A stretch of DNA of 15,664 bases from Ferrovibrio terrae_B (GTDB lineage: Bacteria > Pseudomonadota > Alphaproteobacteria > Ferrovibrionales > Ferrovibrionaceae): the NCBI RefSeq assembly GCF_943371255.1, contig NZ_CALRUC010000107.1:1-15664 (forward strand), written 5' to 3'. Made by a program: the position numbers and the translations under genes. Under the pieces are notes generated by a model. The model ran no database searches. It saw only the letters and a program-made list of their open reading frames with translations, and was not told the origin of the DNA. Below, piece after piece: positions 1-8,078 of this stretch. Every line of letters begins with the position of its first letter. Position 1 is the first letter of the stretch.

Positions 1-176
1 GCTTCGGTCACGGCGAAGCCCAGCATCAGGTTGCCGAACAGCTTCGGGGCAGCGCCCGGATTGCGCAGCGCGCCATTGAGGAAGTTCGCGAAGATCAGAC
101 CCACGCCGATCGCCGCGCCGCCCATGCCGATCGCCGCAATGCCGGCACCGATCATCTTGGCAGAAGCAAGATCCAT
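1..176 (-). CDS. atpE: ATP synthase F0 subunit c (5' part, cut by window edge)
   Basis: The proteolipid c subunit forms the membrane rotor ring of F-type ATP synthase and carries protons on a carboxylate in its second helix. The visible 58 codons begin MDLASAKMIGAG. They show a glycine/alanine-rich first helix (about 8-32), the polar loop R38-N39-P40 that contacts F1, and the start of helix two ending GFAVTE, whose E58 is the expected proton-binding residue. The gene leaves the window there, so the last part is not seen. I chose ATG at 176 over an in-frame ATG at 185: GAAGG (190-186) lies 9 nt before 176 but directly abuts 185. It follows atpI and atpB on the same strand, the usual alphaproteobacterial F0 order, in which F1 genes sit elsewhere. 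Confidence 0.95.
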   Translation of the reverse strand, partial: MDLASAKMIGAGIAAIGMGGAAIGVGLIFANFLNGALRNPGAAPKLFGNLMLGFAVTE

Positions 177-208
177 GATACTCATCCTTCTTTCTAGGTT
201 TGAACTGG

Positions 209-236
209 TAAACGGTTGAACACAGAGAACTGTTTA
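209..236 (-). promoter_or_regulatory. Intercistronic hairpin between atpB and atpE
   Basis: A near-perfect inverted repeat lies in the 72-bp gap after the atpB stop and before atpE. The arms are TAAACGGTT (209-217) and AACTGTTTA (228-236), 9 bp with one G-U pair and a 10-nt loop. There is no clean T run, so it looks like an mRNA processing or stability element rather than a terminator. Such elements can help raise subunit c output over subunit a. The structure is seen; the role is inference. Confidence 0.5.
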
Positions 237-248
237 TTGGGAAAACGC

Positions 249-1004
249 TTAGTGATGTTCCATGTTCACGGCCTCGGCGAGGTAGAGGCAGGTGAGGATG
301 GCGAACACATAGGCCTGCAGGAAGGCGATCAGGAATTCCAGCGCCGTCAATGCAGTGACCATAATGAGCGGAAGAATGCCCGAAGCCGACATCACGCCGC
401 CCATGCCGATCATCGACACGATGAAGCCGGCGAAGACCTTGAGCGTGGTGTGACCCGCCAGCATGTTGGCGCACAGACGAAGCGACAGCGAAATCGGGCG
501 CGAGAGATAGGAGATGATCTCGATCGGCACGATGATCGGCGCCAGCCACATCGGCACGCCGGCCGGCATGAAATGGGTGAAGAAGTGGATGCCGTTGCGC
601 ACGATGGCAATCGCCGTGATGCCGAGGAAGACGACGATGGCGAGCGCGAAGGTGACGATGATGTGGCTGGTCACCGTGAAGCTGTAGGGCACCATGCCGA
701 GCATGTTGGCCATCAGCACGAAGATGAAAAGCGAGAAGATGAAGGGGAAATACTGGCGGCCGTTGGGGCCGACATTCTCGCGCACCATGTTGGCGACGAA
801 TTCGTAACTCAGCTCGGCCACCGATTGCAGGCGGCCCGGCACCAGGCTGCGCTGGCGCATGCCATAGACCATCAGCACAACGGCGCCGACCACGCTCAGC
901 ACCATGAACAGCGACGCGTTGGTGAAGGAGAAGGCCTGCAACTGGCCGCCCTCGCCACACAGCGCGATGCACTTCACCTTGAACTGATCAAGCGGGCTGG
1001 CCAC
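249..1004 (-). CDS. atpB: ATP synthase F0 subunit a
   Basis: Subunit a is the stator membrane protein that forms the two proton half-channels against the c ring. The 251-residue product has several hydrophobic segments (roughly 31-48, 87-108, 113-135, 150-166, 188-210 and 215-245). It carries the signature SLSLRLCANMLAGH, in which R176 is the essential arginine, and FLQAYVF with Q230 matching the conserved C-terminal glutamine. The open frame extends further upstream, but that stretch overlaps atpI and is not AtpB-like. I take GTG at 1004, which sits 2 nt after the atpI stop and has AAGGGGA about 8 nt upstream. Length fits the alphaproteobacterial family (about 250). It is cotranscribed with atpI and atpE. 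Confidence 0.95.
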   Translation of the reverse strand: MASPLDQFKVKCIALCGEGGQLQAFSFTNASLFMVLSVVGAVVLMVYGMRQRSLVPGRLQSVAELSYEFVANMVRENVGPNGRQYFPFIFSLFIFVLMANMLGMVPYSFTVTSHIIVTFALAIVVFLGITAIAIVRNGIHFFTHFMPAGVPMWLAPIIVPIEIISYLSRPISLSLRLCANMLAGHTTLKVFAGFIVSMIGMGGVMSASGILPLIMVTALTALEFLIAFLQAYVFAILTCLYLAEAVNMEHH

Positions 1005-1006
1005 TG

Positions 1007-1387
1007 TTAGTCCCCTTCCTTTTTCGCGCCGCGCTCGCTGTCGGCGAGCTGCTGGCGCTGCATCATCATGCCCGTGCGGATCGCCGACCACATCGCGGCC
1101 GCGATCCCCAGCAGGATAAAACCGACCAGACCCCAGGGTGTCGTCCCGAGCCAGCGGTCAAGCCACCAGCCGATGAACACCGAAACACCGACCGCCGCGA
1201 CCATCTCGATCGCCAGCGACCAGGCCTTGCCGACCGTCGCCGTCTGGCGGGGATCGGCATCCGGGCGCCGCTTTGCCTTCTCTTCGGCCTGCCGCTCGCG
1301 CACCCCTTGCAGGTCGCGCTCGAGCTTGGCGAGGGCCGGATCCTCGGCATCGCTGCTTCCCGCTGTCGGTCGATCCTGTTCAGCCAT
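1007..1387 (-). CDS. atpI: AtpI/AtpZ family F0 accessory protein
   Basis: This small membrane protein opens F0 operons and is linked to assembly of the c ring and possibly to Mg2+ or Ca2+ supply. The 126-residue product has a charged cytosolic N-terminus rich in Asp, Glu, Lys and Arg (about 1-55). Two transmembrane helices follow, around AWSLAIEMVAAVGVSVFIGW and LVGFILLGIAAAMWSAI, separated by a short loop with WLDRWLGTTPWG. The tail is charged. This is the pattern of the ATPase_gene1 (AtpZ/AtpI) family. I start it at ATG 1387 (MAEQDRPT), since the longer open frame adds a non-conserved stretch. A GGGGG run lies about 10 nt upstream. Its stop lies 2 nt before the atpB start, so translation is probably coupled. 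Confidence 0.85.
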   Translation of the reverse strand: MAEQDRPTAGSSDAEDPALAKLERDLQGVRERQAEEKAKRRPDADPRQTATVGKAWSLAIEMVAAVGVSVFIGWWLDRWLGTTPWGLVGFILLGIAAAMWSAIRTGMMMQRQQLADSERGAKKEGD

Positions 1388-1486
1388 GGTGTGATACCCC
1401 CGGCGCCAGAGGCGACCGCCCCCAGAAAGCGCGGGCACCATAGAAACCGGGGGAGTCAGCGTCAAGCCACCAGAGGGCAGTGCAGG

Positions 1487-1517
1487 ATTTAAGAATCGAT
1501 CGCATCTGCCAAATCAA
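1487..1517 (-). promoter_or_regulatory. Possible promoter of the F0 operon
   Basis: In the gap upstream of atpI, an AT-richer patch on the minus strand holds TTGATT (1517-1512) followed, after 17-19 nt, by TCTTAA/TTAAAT (1494-1487). The -35 match is fair and the -10 match is weak. It is the best sigma70-like candidate in the 263-bp gap, and I see no other coding content there. The call is tentative. Confidence 0.25.
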
Positions 1518-1581
1518 CCCCTTTGCAACACTAGGGTTTTTCAGGGCTATTCGTGAAAGCGCCGGGGCCGCTGTTTGCACT

Positions 1582-1608
1582 GCGGCGGCCACCCGGCGGG
1601 GCCGCCGC
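1582..1608 (-). terminator. GC hairpin downstream of the first PAS_5 gene
   Basis: A perfect 9-bp inverted repeat has arms GCGGCGGCC (1582-1590) and GGCCGCCGC (1600-1608) with a 9-nt loop. It lies about 45 nt after the stop of the PAS_5 gene, read on the minus strand, and before the F0 operon promoter region. No T run follows on either strand, so it is at best a weak or factor-assisted terminator, or a bare stem-loop. Confidence 0.4.
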
Positions 1609-1650
1609 CAACTGCGACAATCTGCCACAGCAGAGCCGAATCGGACCGAC

Positions 1651-2232
1651 TCAGGGCAGTTCGGCCGGCAGCCCGGCGCAGGGATAATAGGTGACGTCCG
1701 GCCCGACATGGGGCGGATGGGCGGCCTGGGTGATCGGGTCGAAGTGATACAGCGACAGGCCGAACAGACCGTAGGGCTGACCCTGGGCATCGCTGAGCGG
1801 CACCACCAGGCGCTCGGCGCCCTTTTCCTGCATGGCCCGCGGGGCGATATGGCGGTAGCTGACATGCAGCGCCGGGGTCAGCAGGATGCGGCGGTAGATC
1901 TGGTGGGCGATGGCCGCACTTTCGGCCGGCATGAAATCCTGCGGCTGCTTGCCGGTGATGTTGGTACCCCAGGCCTCGTTGACCTGCTCGCCCGACAGCC
2001 GGCAGACAAAGCTGTCGCTGTCGGCCCGATACTGGAACAGCCAGACATGCGGCAGGCAGGGCTTGATGGCGGCGGGCGCCAGCGCATCGCGCGGCATGCT
2101 GAGGCCAGACCGGTTGGCGGCCCAGTGGCGCAGCAGCTGCACAAAGCGTGGATCGCGCAAGACCGGCCATTGGCCCGGCGCGGCGACCCGGCCGATGTCG
2201 CCCGAAGACTCGTTGTCTGCCTGATTGCTCAT
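1651..2232 (-). CDS. PAS_5-family PAS domain protein, copy A
   Basis: A 193-residue soluble protein with the PAS_5-type signature common in alphaproteobacteria: an N-terminal helical part with LLRHW (33-37) and PAAI-x-x-CLPHVW (53-64), then a PAS core (about 65-165) with FVCRLSGE, NEAWG and PYGLFGLSLY, ending CAGLPAELP. PAS folds sense ligands or pair with partners. There is no kinase, GGDEF, EAL or HTH part, so it has no visible output domain. It lies 93 bp after a paralog of exactly the same length; my hand count gives 91 of 193 identical residues without gaps. The start at ATG 2232 lacks a clear Shine-Dalgarno. The family call is firm. The biological role is unknown, since single-domain PAS_5 proteins are mostly uncharacterised. 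Confidence 0.8.
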   Translation of the reverse strand: MSNQADNESSGDIGRVAAPGQWPVLRDPRFVQLLRHWAANRSGLSMPRDALAPAAIKPCLPHVWLFQYRADSDSFVCRLSGEQVNEAWGTNITGKQPQDFMPAESAAIAHQIYRRILLTPALHVSYRHIAPRAMQEKGAERLVVPLSDAQGQPYGLFGLSLYHFDPITQAAHPPHVGPDVTYYPCAGLPAELP

Positions 2233-2325
2233 CCATGACCATGCTAGGCGAGACCGTGAAGGCCGTCGAGCGGTGCCCAGAGGTGGAAAAGCAGTAATAC
2301 GCCGGTGTGATCTGAACCTTGTGCT

Positions 2326-2907
2326 TCAGGGCAGCGTGGCCGGCAGGCCGGCACAATCATACAGTGTGACGGCGCCCTGCATGTTCAGCGGATCCTCGAA
2401 GCTGGTCTGCGTGCCGAGATAATACAGCGTCAGACCGAACACGCCGTAAGGCGAGCCATCGTCATGCGCCAGCGGCAGGATCAGGCGCTCGGCGCTCTGC
2501 GCCATGCCATCGGCCGGCGTGATGCGGCGCCGGCTGACCTGGATCGCGGGGGTTTCCAGCATGCGGCGATACAGTTTCGGCACGCGGGCCTGCATGGCCG
2601 GCGGCATGAAGACGCTGGCCCGCTTGCCGATCAGGCTGCGGCCCCAGGCCTCGTTCACCGCCTCGCCGGAAAGGGTGCAGATGAAGTCGTTTTCCTCGGG
2701 CAGATATTTGTAGAGCCAGACATGCGGCAGGCAATCGCGGATGGCAGCCGGATCGATCGCCGTGCGTGGCGTCATCAGGCCGGCACGGCGCTCGGCCCAG
2801 TGACGCAGCAGCGTGCGAAAGCGTGCATCGGCCAGCTCCGGCCAGCAGTCGCGCGCGGCCATGGTGATGTCGAGGGCGGCCAAGGCCGCCGCGCTGTCAT
2901 CCTGCAT
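2326..2907 (-). CDS. PAS_5-family PAS domain protein, copy B
   Basis: This is the paralog of the neighbouring gene: 193 residues, about 47% identical without gaps by hand count. It keeps the family's blocks: RFRTLLRHWAERRAGL (30-44), PAAI-x-x-CLPHVWLYKY (53-68), FICTLSGEAVNEAWG (75-89), YRRMLETPA, AERLILPL and PYGVFGLTLYY. The two diverge most in the first 20 residues and in a loop near 163-179, which could set partner or ligand specificity. No output domain or membrane segment is visible. The ATG at 2907 has a G-rich GGGGGA just upstream. A possible promoter lies at 2956-2983, so the pair may be transcribed apart from moeB, 110 bp upstream. The function is not known. Confidence 0.8.
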   Translation of the reverse strand: MQDDSAAALAALDITMAARDCWPELADARFRTLLRHWAERRAGLMTPRTAIDPAAIRDCLPHVWLYKYLPEENDFICTLSGEAVNEAWGRSLIGKRASVFMPPAMQARVPKLYRRMLETPAIQVSRRRITPADGMAQSAERLILPLAHDDGSPYGVFGLTLYYLGTQTSFEDPLNMQGAVTLYDCAGLPATLP

Positions 2908-2955
2908 CGTCCCCCACCCTGACGCCGGTGCATATCGGCGTTGCTTATGGCCACG

Positions 2956-2983
2956 ATCATAGGCTGCGCGGCAGGTTCGTCCA
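2956..2983 (-). promoter_or_regulatory. Possible sigma70-type promoter of the PAS_5 pair
   Basis: On the minus strand, TGGACG (2983-2978) and TATGAT (2961-2956) are separated by 16 nt. They match the -35 and -10 consensus at four and five of six positions. The predicted start leaves a leader of about 45 nt before ATG 2907. It sits in the 110-bp gap behind moeB, which fits separate transcription of the PAS genes. This is motif reading only. Confidence 0.35.
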
Positions 2984-3017
2984 TATCATCATGGCCGGTC
3001 CGGCCGGGCCGGAGGGA

Positions 3018-3784
3018 TCAGGCGTGGGTGCCGCAGAGCTTGCAGGCCGGGTCGCGCCGCAGCTTCACCGTGCGGACATCGCCGCGCAGGGCATCGTACA
3101 GCAGCAGGCGACCGGACAGGCTGTCGCCCAGATCGAGCAGTTCCTTCACCACTTCCAGCGCCTGCAGGCTGCCCATCACGCCGCCCAGCGCACCCAGCAC
3201 GCCAGCCTCGGAACAGGCCGGCACGCTGCCCGCCGGCGGCGGTTCGGGGAAGACGCAGCGGTAGCAGGGATGCGGCGCGCCCTGCCAGGGCTTGAAGGTG
3301 GAGAGCTGGCCGTCGAAGCGCAGGATCGCCGCCGTCACCAGGGTCTTCTTCAGGCGATAGCAGGTGTCGTTGACCAGGAAGCGGGTATCGAAATTGTCGC
3401 TGCCATCAGCCACCAGATCGTAGGCGCCGATCAGCGCATCGGCATTCTGCGGCGTCAGCCGCTCGGTATGCTCGATGACGCGCACATGCGGGTTGAGGCC
3501 GGCAATCGCCACCGCCGCACTTTCGGTCTTTTTGCGGCCGACATCCTCGGTGCCATGCAGCACCTGGCGCTGCAGGTTCGACACCGACACGGTGTCGTCG
3601 TCGACGATGCCGAGCGTGCCGATGCCGGCCGCAGCCAGGTATAAAAGCAGCGGCGAGCCCAGGCCGCCGGCGCCGATCACCAGCACGCGCGCGGTTTTCA
3701 GCCGCTGCTGCCCGGCACCGCCCACTTCCGGCAGGATGATATGCCGGGAATACCGTTCGAGTTCGTCCTTGCTGAACACGGCAC

Positions 3785-3788
<4 letters not shown>
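3018..3788 (-). CDS. moeB: MoeB/ThiF-type sulfur-carrier adenylyltransferase
   Basis: This E1-like enzyme uses ATP to adenylate the C-terminal glycine of a ubiquitin-fold sulfur carrier (MoaD or ThiS) in molybdopterin or thiamine synthesis. The 256 residues show the nucleotide motif GAGGLG (39-44), DDDTVSVSNLQRQ (63-75, with the conserved Asp, Asn and Arg), SDNF around D131, and four zinc-type cysteines in C175-x-x-C178 and C249-x-x-C252. A cysteine at 192 in ACSEAGVLG matches the carrier-linking position. Length fits E. coli MoeB (about 250), and no rhodanese domain is attached. The GTG start at 3788 overlaps the cysK stop by 4 nt (GTGA), implying translational coupling. No MoaD or ThiS gene is in the window, so MoeB and ThiF cannot be separated with certainty; HesA is a third name for this group. 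Confidence 0.85.
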
Positions 3789-4765
<977 letters not shown>

Positions 4766-4804
4766 ACTGTCCTCCCGCTGTCGCGGTGCTGGTTACGGGT
4801 GATG

Positions 4805-5257
4805 TCAGATCGCGAAATTGTCGGCGCCTTCAAGCTGGGCGGCGAAACCGCTGGTTTCCGCCCGGCTGCACAGATCCTCCAGGGTGATCTTGTCGATCCG
4901 CGCCATGATCGCCGCCTGGCATTCCTCCCAGATCGGCTGCACGGTGCGGCGGCCCAGTTCGGACCCGGCGGAGAAATCCTCCTCGCCCTCGACATCCAGC
5001 TCGGACACGATGCGCACCACCTCGCCCACCGTGATGCGGCGGCGTTCGCGCGCCAGCGTATAGCCGCCGCGCGGGCCGCGCACGCCCTTGAGGATGCCGT
5101 TGCGCACCAGATGCTGCATCACCTGCTCAAGATAGCGCTGCGGCACATTCTGCCGCGTGGCGATATCCTTGGACTGCACCGGTTCGGGGCGCGCGTGGAA
5201 GGCAATGTCGACCACGGCTTCCAGCGCATGCATGGTGCGCCGCGTACACTTCAACAT
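4805..5257 (-). CDS. Rrf2-family transcriptional regulator
   Basis: A 150-residue winged-helix regulator of the Rrf2 family (IscR, CymR, NsrR, RirA). The N-terminal half holds the typical DNA-binding block RYLEQVMQHLVRNGILKGVR followed by GPRGGYTLAR (41-70). The C-terminal half is a dimer helix ending LEDLC. Cysteines occur only at 4, 113 and 130. The close-set triad near 90-106 that ligates Fe-S in IscR and NsrR is absent, so it is not an IscR; it resembles the CymR-like, cluster-free branch more. ATG 5257 was chosen over an upstream in-frame start because AGGAGA lies 8 nt before it. It starts 4 nt after the dut stop and precedes cysK by 39 bp, so a role in cysteine or sulfur control is a reasonable inference. 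Confidence 0.88.
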   Translation of the reverse strand: MLKCTRRTMHALEAVVDIAFHARPEPVQSKDIATRQNVPQRYLEQVMQHLVRNGILKGVRGPRGGYTLARERRRITVGEVVRIVSELDVEGEEDFSAGSELGRRTVQPIWEECQAAIMARIDKITLEDLCSRAETSGFAAQLEGADNFAI

Positions 5258-5261
5258 GCTG

Positions 5262-5747
5262 TCAGTCTCCTGCTGCTGTCTTGGGCGTTGCCACACCCGT
5301 AGAACCAAATCCGCCGGCACCGCGCTGGGTTTCCGGCAGCTCGGCCACCGGCACCCATTCGACGCGGCTGTAGGCGGCGACGATCATCTGCGCGATGCGC
5401 TCGCCGCGATTGATGGTAAACGGCGCGTCGCCGTGATTGATCAGCACCACGCCCACCTCGCCGCGATAATCGGCATCGATGGTGCCGGGCGAATTCAGCA
5501 CGGTGATGCCATGCTTGAACGCGAGGCCCGACCGCGGCCGCACCTGCGCCTCGAAGCCGGGCGGCACCGCGATGCTGATGCCGGTCGGCACCAGCTTGCG
5601 CTGGCCGGGCTGCAGCACGATGGACTCCGCCACGGCAGCCAGCAGGTCGAAACCGGCGGCATCCTCGGTGGCATAGGCCGGCAGCGGCTGGCCGGCTGCA
5701 TGCGGCAGCTGCTTGATCGGCACATGCAGGGGAACAGGACGCGACAT
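5262..5747 (-). CDS. dut: Deoxyuridine 5'-triphosphate nucleotidohydrolase (dUTPase)
   Basis: A homotrimeric Mg2+-dependent enzyme that converts dUTP to dUMP and PPi, keeping uracil out of DNA and feeding dTMP synthesis. All five family motifs are present in the 161 residues: DAAGFDLLA (about 29-37), PRSGLA (71-76), GTIDADYRGE (88-97, with catalytic D91), RGERIAQMIV (114-123), and the C-terminal RGAGGFGSTG (142-151) that closes over the substrate. The ATG at 5747 overlaps the coaBC stop (TGATG); an adjacent in-frame GTG at 5750 is possible, but AAGAAAGG spacing favours the ATG. The coaBC-dut pair recurs in alphaproteobacteria. The ten residues after motif V are variable tail. Confidence 0.96.
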   Translation of the reverse strand: MSRPVPLHVPIKQLPHAAGQPLPAYATEDAAGFDLLAAVAESIVLQPGQRKLVPTGISIAVPPGFEAQVRPRSGLAFKHGITVLNSPGTIDADYRGEVGVVLINHGDAPFTINRGERIAQMIVAAYSRVEWVPVAELPETQRGAGGFGSTGVATPKTAAGD

Positions 5748-7063
5748 CACGAACCTTTCTTGGCGTTTTTCTTGATCGGTGCATCTTTGAACGACGCGGC
5801 AATGCGGGCGGCGAGCCGCGCAGCCACTTCGGGCTTGCTCAGACGCGGCCAGTCCTCGACGCCGGTGGCCGTCACCAGATGCACGGCATTGCTGTCGCCG
5901 CCAAACGTGCCGGTACCTTCCGAAACATCATTGGCCAGAATCCAGTCGCAGCCTTTCGACTGCAGCTTTTTCTGCGCATGCATGACGACGTTTTCGGTCT
6001 CGGCGGCAAAGCCGACCACCAGGGCCGGACGGCGCCGGGCATCGGTGGTGCTGATGGCGCGCAGGATGTCGGGATTCTCGGCCAGTTTCAGCACCGGCGG
6101 CAATTCGCCGGTCTTCTTCATCTTCTGCGACGCTTCCACCGCCACCCGCCAGTCGGCGACGGCAGCGGCGGCAACGAAAATATCGACCGGAAGGTCGAGG
6201 AAGCAGGCCGAGAACATGTCGCGCGCCGCTTCCACATGCACGGTCTTCACGCCCGCCGGATCGGGCAGCGCCACCGGCCCGGTCACCAGAGTCACATCGG
6301 CGCCGCGTGCGGCCAGGGCGGCGGCAATCGCATGGCCCTGCTTGCCCGAAGACCGGTTGGCGATATAGCGCACCGGATCGATCGGCTCATGGGTCGGGCC
6401 GGAGGTGACAATGGCGCGCCGGCCTTTCAGATCCTGCACAATGGGCTGAATATTGGCGGTCTGCACGGCCGAGGGCTGATCGCCGCGCGGCTGCACCAGG
6501 CCCAGATGCTTGGGCAGCGGCTTGCCGAACTGCGCCTCGATGGCGGCGACGATTTCCAGCGGTTCGGCCATGCGGCCCGGGCCGTATTCGCCACAAGCCA
6601 TCTCGCCATCATTCGGCCCGATGACGGCGACGCCGTCGGCCTTCAGGCGTTCGAGATTGCGCTGGGTGGCCGGGTGGAACCACATGCGCACATTCATCGC
6701 CGGCGCGACGAGAACAGGCTTATCGGTGGCCAGCAGCAAGGTGGTGGCCATGTCGTCGGCCAGGCCATTGGCCATTCGGGCGAGGATATTGGCGGTGGCG
6801 GGTGCGACCACCACCAGATCGGCATCGCGCGACAGCTCGATATGGCCCATCTCGGCTTCGTCGGTCAGCGAGAACAGATCGCTGGACACCTTCTCGCCGC
6901 TTAAGGAAGAGACACTGAGCGGGGTGACGAACTGCGCGGCGGAGTCGGTCATCGCGCAGCGCAGGCTGGCACCGCGTTCGCGCAGGCGCCGGATCAGCTC
7001 CAGCGCCTTGTAGGCGGCAATGCCGCCGGAAATCACCAGCAGAATCCGTTTACCCTTGAGCAC
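5747..7063 (-). CDS. coaBC: Bifunctional phosphopantothenoylcysteine decarboxylase / phosphopantothenate-cysteine ligase
   Basis: This enzyme carries out two steps of coenzyme A synthesis: CTP-dependent ligation of cysteine to 4'-phosphopantothenate (CoaB), then FMN-dependent decarboxylation to 4'-phosphopantetheine (CoaC). The N-terminal CoaC part has the flavin-fold start LLVISGGIAAYKA, catalytic H74 in GHIELS, PAMN (121-124), and the substrate clamp ACGEYGPGRMAE with C157. The CoaB part begins near 214 with VTSGPTHEPIDPVRYIANRS and holds KMKK (314-317), LAENPDIL and GFAAET. At 438 residues it is some 30 longer than the E. coli enzyme. The extra length is mainly a linker around 178-212 and a lysine-rich tail. 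The GTG at 7063 has GAGGAA upstream. It heads the five-gene minus-strand run. Confidence 0.95.
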   Translation of the reverse strand: MLKGKRILLVISGGIAAYKALELIRRLRERGASLRCAMTDSAAQFVTPLSVSSLSGEKVSSDLFSLTDEAEMGHIELSRDADLVVVAPATANILARMANGLADDMATTLLLATDKPVLVAPAMNVRMWFHPATQRNLERLKADGVAVIGPNDGEMACGEYGPGRMAEPLEIVAAIEAQFGKPLPKHLGLVQPRGDQPSAVQTANIQPIVQDLKGRRAIVTSGPTHEPIDPVRYIANRSSGKQGHAIAAALAARGADVTLVTGPVALPDPAGVKTVHVEAARDMFSACFLDLPVDIFVAAAAVADWRVAVEASQKMKKTGELPPVLKLAENPDILRAISTTDARRRPALVVGFAAETENVVMHAQKKLQSKGCDWILANDVSEGTGTFGGDSNAVHLVTATGVEDWPRLSKPEVAARLAARIAASFKDAPIKKNAKKGS

Positions 7064-7090
7064 AGTTTCCTCGGTTTTCTGGCGAAACCC

Positions 7091-7147
7091 TGTGGAACAG
7101 CCAAATCACGTGGCGTTAATGTGTTTAAAAATAATCCACATTCCACA
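7091..7147. other. AT-rich patch with DnaA-box-like words
   Basis: Upstream of coaBC lies a short AT-rich stretch with three CCACA words in DnaA-box-like context: TGTTCCACA (minus strand, 7099-7091), TAATCCACA (7132-7140) and CATTCCACA (7139-7147). The second differs from the TTATCCACA box at one base. An A/T-run TTTAAAAATAAT adjoins. This could be a DnaA-responsive promoter region or simply the coaBC promoter. No initiator gene is in the window. Confidence 0.25.
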
Positions 7148-7183
7148 AAACTACAAGTGCCTGCGGGAAATCCCAGACCCGCA

Positions 7184-7206
7184 TTGACTTTAACGTGACG
7201 TCAAAC
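7184..7206 (+). promoter_or_regulatory. MerR-type operator/promoter, copy 1 (upstream of the MerR gene)
   Basis: TTGACT (7184-7189) is a near-consensus -35. It runs straight into the dyad TTTAACGT-G-ACGTCAAA (7189-7205), whose arms match at seven of eight pairs. A dyad directly after the -35, in the promoter spacer, is how MerR-family regulators bind. No good -10 is visible. The same word recurs upstream of the GST gene at 8075-8097, identical at 19 of 23 positions. The likely role is autoregulation of the gene 45 bp downstream. Confidence 0.65.
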
Positions 7207-7250
7207 TGCACAACGGCCGGCGGATACTCCGAATCAACAGGCGGGGCAGG

Positions 7251-8078
7251 ATGTTCAGAATCGGCGAGTTCTCAAGAATTGCCCGGGTTTCGGGCCGGCT
7301 GCTGCGCTATTACGACAGCATCGGGCTGCTGAGCCCGCAGCATGTCGATGCCACGACCGGCTATCGGCATTACACCATCGGCCAGCTTGGCCGGCTTAAC
7401 CGCATCCTGGCGCTGAAAGATCTGGGCCTGACGCTGGACCAGGTCGCGCGCCTGATCGACGACAAGGTCTCGACCGATGAAATCCGCGGCATGCTGCTGC
7501 TCAGGAAAGCCGAACTGGAACAATCGCTCAGTGCCGAAGCCGCGCGGCTGCGCCATATCGAATCCCGGCTGCAACAGATCGACGAGCAGGGCGAGCTGAA
7601 GAATTACGACGTCATCCTGAAATCCACGCCGGCGCAGCCGTATCTGTCGACGCGGCGCCGCTTTGGCGGCATGGACGACGTCGTGGCGCTGCTGCGCACC
7701 ATCGTGCAGACCGTGACGGCGCAGGTGCCGGCTGGCTTGCGCAACGAACTGATCGTGGTGGCGCATTCCGATTTCGACGATGAAGACCTCGATCTCGATA
7801 TCGGCTTCGGGCTGGCGAAACCGATCAACCGCAGCATCACCCTGCCCGACCAGACCAGCATGACGATCGCGGAACTGCCGGCGGTGGACGCGCTGGCAAC
7901 GCTGATCCGGCGTGGCCCGAGCGAACAAAGCCATATCGGCTTCGGTGCGCTGGGCCTGTGGATGGAGGCGAATGGCTACCAGATCGACGGACCGAGCCGC
8001 GAGGTATTTCTGGAACTGCCGACCGGTGCAGATGCGGTGATGGAAATTCAGTTCCCGGTGCGCAAAAGCACCGCTTGA
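7251..8078 (+). CDS. MerR-family regulator with GyrI/BmrR-like effector domain
   Basis: A 275-residue activator of the multidrug-sensing MerR branch. The N-terminus (2-70) is the winged HTH, with FRIGEFSRIARVSGRLLRYY, the wing motif TGYRHY and the second helix pair LALKDLGLTLDQVARLI. A coiled coil follows (about 75-112), which dimerises the protein. The rest (about 120-270) resembles the GyrI-like small-molecule-binding fold, with GPSREVFLELP and a final EIQFPV. There are no cysteines, so it is not a metal or redox sensor; a hydrophobic or cationic ligand is more likely. ATG 7251 is preceded by GGGGCAGG. It is adjacent to and probably controls the GST gene, since both are preceded by the same dyad. 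The ligand is unknown. Confidence 0.88.
   Translation: MFRIGEFSRIARVSGRLLRYYDSIGLLSPQHVDATTGYRHYTIGQLGRLNRILALKDLGLTLDQVARLIDDKVSTDEIRGMLLLRKAELEQSLSAEAARLRHIESRLQQIDEQGELKNYDVILKSTPAQPYLSTRRRFGGMDDVVALLRTIVQTVTAQVPAGLRNELIVVAHSDFDDEDLDLDIGFGLAKPINRSITLPDQTSMTIAELPAVDALATLIRRGPSEQSHIGFGALGLWMEANGYQIDGPSREVFLELPTGADAVMEIQFPVRKSTA

Noticed and set aside
4805..5257. Calling the Rrf2 gene iscR
   Set aside because: No cysteine triad near 90-106, and no iscS, iscU or suf genes nearby.
7116..7128. CtrA-like site TTAA..TTAA upstream of coaBC
   Set aside because: The half-sites are 5 nt apart, whereas CtrA needs 7.
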